Shown piece by piece: positions 55,754 through 61,522 of a DNA stretch of 64,000 nt. The notes under the pieces are model-generated. The model was not told the DNA's origin. It did no database searches and was given only the letters and a program-made list of their open reading frames with translations. Position numbers and translations under genes: made by a program. Positions within the stretch are counted from its first letter, which is position 1; every line of letters starts with the position of its first letter. The stretch is from the NCBI GenBank assembly GCA_018814305.1, contig JAHJAA010000073.1:1-64000 (forward strand), in the 5' to 3' direction. The DNA is from Pseudomonadota bacterium (GTDB lineage: Bacteria; Desulfobacterota; Desulfobulbia; Desulfobulbales; JAGXFP01).

Positions 55754-57005
55754 AGTTGACGGTGAGTTGGGCGCGCAGATCCCGGCACTGGTGTTCCAGG
55801 TTGATATCGGGAGCCGGGGTGAAAATGGCATGCCCCAGATACCAGGAATCATAGTCTGCAGGTGGCATGGTCACCACGGAATCGACAGATTTAATCAGGT
55901 TGACCTCACTTACTCGGGGGTCGTTGCTTATGGCAGTGGCATCAATAGCGGTGATCCGGCCTGCCCGGCGACTGTGGAGGCGAAGTCCGATCTTTTCCCG
56001 ACCTCTGTTGCGTGGGGGTAACGGTTGTCCTGCGGCCAACTCCAGAGTCAAGACCAGGATGTCAATATCACAGGCCTCCCGGATGAGTTGGGGCAGGCAG
56101 TCTCCTCCGGGGCGGGGAGTCATCTCTAGCAGCGAGATTCCTTGAGGGTCAACCAGGAAGTCGACCATGCAGATGAGGCCGGTACAGCCCAGGGCAGAGG
56201 CCCCTTGGCCAAGAATTGTTCGGAGGGTCTCTACGCTGAAGCTGGTCGGGGCATCTAAGAGAAGGGCGTATCCCATGATGGTTCCGAAGGGGGCCTCAGG
56301 GGTGGAGGGTGCGGCGTGAAGTTTTCTGGTCAGGCGAAGTATTTCCACGCGGTCCGGCAAAACGATAAAGTCACAGCTGAACTCTTCGCCATGGATAAAC
56401 TCCTCGGCGGCGATCCCATCATGATTTCGGTATAATTCGCGCCCATGCCGAGCGCGGAGACCCTGGCGGATCAGCTGGTAGGAAGAGGCGCAGGCCTCGG
56501 CGGTATCGCAGCGAAACACCAGTTCACTGCCGCTGCCCGCGACAGGTTTTAAAACGCAGGGCGCGGCGATTCCTGCGAAAAATTCAGCAGCCTCGGGGGC
56601 AGATCGGACCAGTCTGGTCCGTGGGGAACGCACCCCTGACTTTTGCCAGGTTTGTTTGCTGAGTAATTTGTCGCGGCAGAGGCCAATGCTTTCCCTGGTT
56701 GGAAAGGGCAGATTGTGACGGGTTGCGAGGACGGCGGCCAGATCCAGGGACTCGCAGTCAAAGCAGGCCACGCCAACGAGGGTTATGTGGTATTCTCGGA
56801 GATGGCGGTCAAGGGCGATGAAAATTCCCTCGGGGTCGGTGAGATCACCGAGAAGCTCTTCATCGGGTGTGGGCTTGGGTTCTTGGGCCTTTTCCCTGAT
56901 TGAAGGAGCGGTCAGATAGAGGGCTCTGCCGGGAGCGGCCCGGCGGAGCCAGTCGATATAGTCGGTGGTGGTGCCCACCACCAGAACCTTTGGGTTATCG
57001 GGCAC
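55746..57005 (-). CDS. ATP-grasp carboxylate-amine ligase (operon gene 3)
   Basis: The 419-aa product has the ATP-grasp layout: an N-terminal alpha/beta domain (VLVVGTTTDYIDWL), a middle domain with CVLKPVAGSGSELV (ATP-binding Lys, residues about 150-163) and EEFIHGEEFSCDFI, and the metal-binding LEMTPRPGGDC. Such enzymes join a carboxylate to an amine through an acyl phosphate. In this operon a plausible job is to link an amino acid or acid to an amine made by one of the decarboxylases; this is inference. It overlaps the GNAT gene by 11 nt and the PLP decarboxylase gene by 8 nt. Confidence 0.9.
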   Translation of the reverse strand: MPDNPKVLVVGTTTDYIDWLRRAAPGRALYLTAPSIREKAQEPKPTPDEELLGDLTDPEGIFIALDRHLREYHITLVGVACFDCESLDLAAVLATRHNLPFPTRESIGLCRDKLLSKQTWQKSGVRSPRTRLVRSAPEAAEFFAGIAAPCVLKPVAGSGSELVFRCDTAEACASSYQLIRQGLRARHGRELYRNHDGIAAEEFIHGEEFSCDFIVLPDRVEILRLTRKLHAAPSTPEAPFGTIMGYALLLDAPTSFSVETLRTILGQGASALGCTGLICMVDFLVDPQGISLLEMTPRPGGDCLPQLIREACDIDILVLTLELAAGQPLPPRNRGREKIGLRLHSRRAGRITAIDATAISNDPRVSEVNLIKSVDSVVTMPPADYDSWYLGHAIFTPAPDINLEHQCRDLRAQLTVNYA

Positions 57006-57966
57006 GACTGAGTTCCGTGGAGCAGGTCTCAGGGTCCGCAGCCCCCAGATGGATTTGCGGAGATTTGATTTCGTAGAGGGGGCGAGGGGTCAGGTGAAAG
57101 CGCTTTTTCCAACCGAAATCACCGCAAAGAAAGTCAACGGAGGCGCATTTTATTCGGCAGGACCATTCCAGATGATGGAGGTTGATGAGTTTGGCCACTC
57201 CGGGAAATTCGGGGTTGGTGGCCCCGGCCAGCAGGGTGTACTGGTTATTCCAGAGCACTCCAAGATCAATGGCGGCAACCTGACCACCCAGTAGAAGGGT
57301 GGTGACTCGCAAAAGGTTTTGCTCTCGGAGCCAGGCGGCCAGTTGGGTGAATGAGTCGAGGAACCTGGGGTCAAAGAAGTAGGATGTTTCCCCAAAATTA
57401 TCCTGGTTGATCTGGAACATGACGGCAAGGTCATTAAAATGATCGTACCGATAACCCACGCCGTGGGCCTCCAGCGGGGCCAGCTCCCGGGTGAGCTGCT
57501 TCCTGGACTTTCCTGAAAACAGTTGCCAGTATCGGGAAAAGTCATACTCAACCGTGGGGGGATAAAAACAATATCCTACTTCATCTACTGCCACTGGAAA
57601 AGAATCCAGCGGCAGGGAGTCGGGGGTGAGATAGCGCAGGTGAAGATGTCCCGGGACGCTGTCCAGCAGGTCTTGGAAAATTTCGGGGTTTTCCACCGGG
57701 ATCCGATTCTGTTCGAGCCAGGTCTTCTGCTGCCAGATCTCGCCGGGATACTGGCCGTAATAACCACCCTCTTCGATCCAGCTCAAAGCCAATAACCCGC
57801 GGATAACCCCGTTTTCCTCAGCCATGACGAAGAAGGGTTTTCGGCCAAAGCCCTGGGCAAAGATGTGGCGGACCTCCCAAAGGTCGAAGAAACAGGACCG
57901 GGGCCAGACGGTTTCCCATGCCCGGTGGCACTCTTCCGGGTCCTCACTGATGCGGATCCGGTTCAT
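56995..57966 (-). CDS. GNAT-fold acyltransferase, FemAB/BioF2-like (operon gene 2)
   Basis: The 323-aa product resembles the GNAT-fold acyltransferases related to FemAB and the acetyltransferase-6 group. It has a degenerate first half (SCFFDLWEVRHIFAQGFGRKPFF) and a second half with LLGGQVAAIDLGVLW and AGATNPEFPG, the usual acyl-donor region, ending WKKRFHLTPRPLYEI. It would transfer an acyl or aminoacyl group onto an amine. It starts one base after the SpeD-like stop and overlaps the ATP-grasp gene. Substrate unknown. Confidence 0.85.
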   Translation of the reverse strand: MNRIRISEDPEECHRAWETVWPRSCFFDLWEVRHIFAQGFGRKPFFVMAEENGVIRGLLALSWIEEGGYYGQYPGEIWQQKTWLEQNRIPVENPEIFQDLLDSVPGHLHLRYLTPDSLPLDSFPVAVDEVGYCFYPPTVEYDFSRYWQLFSGKSRKQLTRELAPLEAHGVGYRYDHFNDLAVMFQINQDNFGETSYFFDPRFLDSFTQLAAWLREQNLLRVTTLLLGGQVAAIDLGVLWNNQYTLLAGATNPEFPGVAKLINLHHLEWSCRIKCASVDFLCGDFGWKKRFHLTPRPLYEIKSPQIHLGAADPETCSTELSRAR

Positions 57967-57967
57967 A

Positions 57968-58393
57968 CTACATCCTTAAAGAAACATTGAGGGTAGAGTG
58001 GGAACCTCCGAAAAAGTTCTGGGCAAAGGCCTGTACCGTTTCCGGCAGATAGGGCTTACAACTGAATACATCCAGGTAGACCGCATTCGTCAGGTTGGCG
58101 AAGTGGGCCGAAATCAGCGAGGTTTCAATAAGCTGCACCATGGAGTAGCCGGCAACTTTTTCGTCCTCGCCAAAATGGACCACCTGGGTATCGCCGAAAC
58201 GCTTCATTTCGATCAGGTCGCACAACTCTACGACGAAGCGGCGGATGGCCTCCGCATCGCGAATGGTCTCAGGGGTGCAGTTGTATATGTCGATGGAAGA
58301 GGCGATTCCCCAGGCGTTTTTGGCGATGGCCTCGTTCATGACATGGAGACCCCGAAGTCCCTCCTGTTCTTTGGTTACGGCTGAACTCTGCAT
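57968..58393 (-). CDS. SpeD-like pyruvoyl decarboxylase (operon gene 1)
   Basis: From ATG 58393, with AAGGAG six bases upstream, the product is 141 aa; the frame is open to 58570 but that extension is atypical. It belongs to the S-adenosylmethionine decarboxylase (SpeD/SpeH) fold. The active-site spacing of the small bacterial class is kept: Ser84, Ser92 (the pyruvoyl-forming residue), His97 and Cys112 match Ser55, Ser63, His68 and Cys83 of the Thermotoga enzyme with gaps 8, 5 and 15. But cleavage would be Thr91-Ser92 instead of Glu-Ser, and the HTWPE-type substrate region reads AHFANLTNA. The substrate may therefore not be AdoMet. Confidence 0.82.
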   Translation of the reverse strand: MQSSAVTKEQEGLRGLHVMNEAIAKNAWGIASSIDIYNCTPETIRDAEAIRRFVVELCDLIEMKRFGDTQVVHFGEDEKVAGYSMVQLIETSLISAHFANLTNAVYLDVFSCKPYLPETVQAFAQNFFGGSHSTLNVSLRM

Positions 58394-58497
58394 TGTTTCT
58401 CCTTTTTTAGGAAGTTTTATAACGGGAGTATTGCCCTTGTATTTGACGCTGTAATGGTCTCCCCTGTACGATTTGGGGGAGACTCCCGGATTATGTT

Positions 58498-58512
58498 GCA
58501 CTAATGGTGCCA
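58498..58512 (-). promoter_or_regulatory. Sigma-54 promoter of the SpeD-like operon
   Basis: Read leftward, the sequence is TGGCACCATTAGTGC: TGGCAC for the -24 element, ten bases between the GG and GC pairs, and GTGC for the -12 element. The spacing is exact and only the first T of TTGC differs. The start would fall near 58486, giving a leader of about 93 nt to the ATG at 58393. A sigma-54 activator gene lies next door in the divergent direction, which makes a chance match less likely. Confidence 0.75.
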
Positions 58513-58587
58513 AAAATGGGTGTGTTTTGTAACTCTTAGATATTAAACAATAAATTTTGAATATATTCATGGCGAAGAGTAGGCGAC

Positions 58588-58627
58588 CATTACATAAATA
58601 AGAAAATATTTTCTTGTTTATGTAATG
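58588..58627. repeat. 40-bp near-perfect palindrome
   Basis: CATTACATAAATAAGAAAAT (58588-58607) is followed at once by its reverse complement with one mismatch (58608-58627), with no spacer. It can form a cruciform and lies in the divergent gap between the SpeD-like operon and the activator gene. It might be a protein-binding site for the activator or for another regulator; the lack of a T-tract argues against a terminator. Confidence 0.8.
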
Positions 58628-58721
58628 ATGCTAAAGCCCTATTTTATGGTCTATTCAGCTAGCAGGATCGTTTGGGGGATTGGGTCTTGGTTGATTGTTC
58701 CTGTCTTTTCGTCGAATTTTG

Positions 58722-58733
58722 ATAGTGCACTAT
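58722..58733. promoter_or_regulatory. 12-bp palindrome, possible activator site
   Basis: ATAGTGCACTAT is a perfect 12-bp palindrome about 210 nt upstream of the -24 element, a normal distance for an NtrC-type upstream activating sequence. The half TAGTGCA recurs within the promoter itself. Binding by the neighbouring activator is inferred. Confidence 0.4.
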
Positions 58734-58908
58734 AGCTGCCTTTTGGGGGTGGTCTGGATAAAAAAGAATTTTAATTCCTTTTTACGTATTTTCGGGGTAG
58801 TTATGGTGGTTAAAAAAGGAATTGTATTTCTGATTGCAGTTGAGGAACAATAATAGTCCCTGGGCAAGGGGGGTCTTTGCTCCAGGTTAAAGATCAGAGG
58901 GGGGATCA

Positions 58909-60357
58909 ATGTTAACGAGACTTGTGTTGGCAATTGAGGATGCCGGTCTGCAAAATGTTCTCGAAGAGAGTTTTGCTTCAGCCGATGTTCAGGTTGAATC
59001 CTGTGGGCAGGAGAAAAATCCCTGGCAGCGGGTGGTGCAGAGTTGCGGAGACATTATCGTGGTCAGCGAGAGCTTGATTCCCCAACCGGTTGAATCCAGT
59101 TTGACGGTGTTGAATAACCTTCCGGAAACTCCGACCACTGTAGTGCTGCATGGATTCGATTCTTCCGAGGAACATGCCCAATTGATGGCAGCTGGGGCTG
59201 ATGTGGTTTTGTACTCGGGGATTATGAAGACGAGCCTGGTTGACGCCATCCAAACTACTCTAGATTATCGGCAACAGTTGGGTCCGGTGGAGGCCCTTGA
59301 GCGCTGGAACAAGGTCCAGCCTAAATTAACGGATTTTATTTCCAACAGCGAGGAGATGCAGATCTTCATCAATGAGGTCAAACTGGTGGCCTCAAGTGAT
59401 TCTATTTTGCTTCTGTTGGGAGAGACCGGGGTTGGCAAGGAGCATTTAGCCAAGGCGATTCATGCCGAAAGTCCTCGGGCCTCGGCCCCATTTGTGGCCT
59501 TGAATATGGCGGCCCTGCCGGAGCAACTCCTGGAGAGCGAACTGTTCGGTCACACCCGGGGGGCCTTTACCGGAGCGACCCGGTATCGGCGTGGCGCCTT
59601 TGAATTGGCCCATGGCGGGACCATCTTTCTTGATGAAATAGGGGAGATGCCCCTGCATCTGCAGACCAAACTTCTGCGGGTGTTGCAGGATTACGAAATT
59701 CGCCCGGTGGGCAGCGAGAAACCGGTCTGGGTTGATGTGCGGGTGATTGCCGCCACCAACCGTGATTTAGAAGTAGAAGTGGCCGAGGGGAATTTTCGGA
59801 AGGATCTCTACTATCGGCTCAGCGTCATGACCCTGACCATCCCTCCCCTTCGTCATCGACAGGAGGACATCCCCGCCATGGTCCGGCGGTTCATGACCTA
59901 TTATCGGTATAAGATCGGGCGGGACGTAAGCCAGATATCCGATCAGGCTCTGAAGGCTCTTCGCCGCTATGATTGGCCGGGGAATGTCAGGGAGTTGATG
60001 AATGTGATCGAGCGGGCCATGCTGATCTGTAAGGCCCATGAAATATCGATCCAGGATCTACCCTCCGGGTTCCATCAGGGTCTGCTGCCGACCCGATATC
60101 AATTCCTGCCGGGACCGGACGCCTATCCTGCCTCCTGGAAGGAAAAAACGCTCCCCGAGGTGCAACGTGAGGTGTTGGACCAGGTTGAGGCGATCTATAT
60201 CCAAATGATCCTGAACGAGACCGGGGGACGGGTCAACCAGGCCGCCGAAAAAGCCGGAATCAACTCCCGTAGCCTCTATAATAAGATGAAACGTCTGGGT
60301 ATCCGCAAAAGTGATTTTAGAAAGCCAGGCAGGGGGGAAGTGAGGGGTAAGGGGTGA
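58909..60357 (+). CDS. Sigma-54 activator (NtrC family) with degenerate receiver
   Basis: The 482-aa product has three parts. Residues 1-120 have the receiver layout but lack the phospho-acceptor Asp (Ser near 53 in [10 protein letters not shown]) and the usual C-terminal Lys, so control is probably not by phosphorylation. Residues 140-375 are the AAA+ domain with Walker A GETGVGKE (171-178), GAFTGA (218-223, contacts sigma-54) and Walker B TIFLDEI. The C-terminal Fis-type helix-turn-helix holds [26 protein letters not shown] start behind GAGGGGGG. It is divergent from the SpeD-like operon, whose sigma-54 promoter is its likely target. Confidence 0.93.
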   Translation: MLTRLVLAIEDAGLQNVLEESFASADVQVESCGQEKNPWQRVVQSCGDIIVVSESLIPQPVESSLTVLNNLPETPTTVVLHGFDSSEEHAQLMAAGADVVLYSGIMKTSLVDAIQTTLDYRQQLGPVEALERWNKVQPKLTDFISNSEEMQIFINEVKLVASSDSILLLLGETGVGKEHLAKAIHAESPRASAPFVALNMAALPEQLLESELFGHTRGAFTGATRYRRGAFELAHGGTIFLDEIGEMPLHLQTKLLRVLQDYEIRPVGSEKPVWVDVRVIAATNRDLEVEVAEGNFRKDLYYRLSVMTLTIPPLRHRQEDIPAMVRRFMTYYRYKIGRDVSQISDQALKALRRYDWPGNVRELMNVIERAMLICKAHEISIQDLPSGFHQGLLPTRYQFLPGPDAYPASWKEKTLPEVQREVLDQVEAIYIQMILNETGGRVNQAAEKAGINSRSLYNKMKRLGIRKSDFRKPGRGEVRGKG

Positions 60358-60429
60358 GGAGTAAGGGGGAAACCCTCCCTTACAACCGAACCAATCAAAC
60401 CAATTCAACTAATTCAACTAATCGAACCT

Positions 60430-61017
60430 TTATTCTTCAATATCCCGGAAGTCAGCCCGGGTTTCTTCGAGTTTCTTTTTATAGGTTTCGGCATCGCCGT
60501 ATTCAAGGAAGTTTTTATAACGGTTGTGGATGGTGCGGACTTTACGGGCATGTTTGATGGGGCACCAGTACTGCTCGGTTCGGGCGCCGATTTCCTGGAT
60601 ATACCCAATCAGGCCGTTGAAATAACCACAATAGATACAATTGATTTTTTCGATGGGATTGAGGTATTGGAGGGCATGTCGATCCACCACGATATAGTCA
60701 CTGCGCCTGACCTTGGGTATCCCGTATATTGGAAAGCTGAACGCCTGAAAAATTGAGACGAAAAGATCGAGCAGGGCGGCGGGAATGAGGCAAGCCCAGA
60801 CCAATGGGCCGGTCAGGATATTCAGGAGTGAGGCCTGGGTGATGTAAGCTGGAATGCTGGTGGTCAAGGAGCGGTGGTATTGCCGGGTGGTTTCCTGGAA
60901 GTAGATCTTTTTATCCTGGATGATGTAGTAAAATTCCTGCTGTTTTTTCTGGATTTCGGTGGAAAGACGTTTTTCGAGTATTTTGATCTGCTCGATAATT
61001 TCATGGATGTTGTTCAT
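60430..61017 (-). CDS. Membrane-anchored conserved protein with Cys/His segment, unknown
   Basis: The 195-aa product has an N-terminal coiled coil (1-50), a hydrophobic region (about 55-97) with two membrane segments, and a cytosolic part with YIVVDRHALQYLNPIEKINCIYCGYFNGL and YWCPIKHARK, where three cysteines and nearby histidines could bind metal. I recognise it as a conserved but unnamed membrane protein type. It is transcribed leftward, converging on the activator gene. The short gap to that gene has short ATTCAACTA direct repeats. Confidence 0.82.
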   Translation of the reverse strand: MNNIHEIIEQIKILEKRLSTEIQKKQQEFYYIIQDKKIYFQETTRQYHRSLTTSIPAYITQASLLNILTGPLVWACLIPAALLDLFVSIFQAFSFPIYGIPKVRRSDYIVVDRHALQYLNPIEKINCIYCGYFNGLIGYIQEIGARTEQYWCPIKHARKVRTIHNRYKNFLEYGDAETYKKKLEETRADFRDIEE

Positions 61018-61153
61018 GGAAGACCCGGCCTCCTCGGTCGGGTGATGTCAGGCTTGGTGTAACTAGTTGGTCAGGCGTTGAGTGGTTCTCCTCGAATTGA
61101 TTATTACTGATCTCTTTTTAGAGTACTTGAATCGGCCCAGGAGTCAATCTTCT

Positions 61154-61522
61154 TCAGCCCTTGAAGACCAAATGGCGGGAGCAAAAATAGTTGATTACCA
61201 CGATTCCTCCCTCGGTGATCAACTTGCTGATCGGCTCCATGGTGGGGGGCAGCCACAAGGCCAATTGTCTGAGAACCAGAGTGGAGAGCAGGGTCGAGAA
61301 GATCCATAAGAGGCTGTAGGCCAGGGCCTCCCGCCACCAGGCCTTGGGTGAATCTCGGCGGAAGGTCCAGTGCCGGTTGAGAAGAAAGGCGGTGATCGCC
61401 CCAATGAGGCGGGCCAAGGGATTGGCGATGAGCAGAATGATCCCCACCTGCCGTAAGAAGACAAAGGTTAGAAAATCGGCCCCGAAGGCCACCCCGCCGC
61501 TGACCACATATTTAACGACCAT
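61154..61522 (-). CDS. GtrA-family membrane protein
   Basis: GtrA-like proteins are four-helix membrane proteins thought to flip polyprenyl-linked sugars for envelope glycan modification. From ATG 61522 the product is 122 aa with four hydrophobic segments and the family motifs KYVVSGGVAFGADF, NRHWTFRRD near the middle and NYFCSRHLVF at the end. It overlaps the end of the upstream large membrane protein gene by 11 nt, so the two are coupled and likely act in one glycan pathway. Confidence 0.9.
   Translation of the reverse strand: MVVKYVVSGGVAFGADFLTFVFLRQVGIILLIANPLARLIGAITAFLLNRHWTFRRDSPKAWWREALAYSLLWIFSTLLSTLVLRQLALWLPPTMEPISKLITEGGIVVINYFCSRHLVFKG

Noticed and set aside
60380-60430. Short direct repeats ATTCAACTA near the activator stop as a CRISPR or VNTR
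   Set aside because: Only two adjacent copies of nine bases; too short for a CRISPR array or a useful repeat call.
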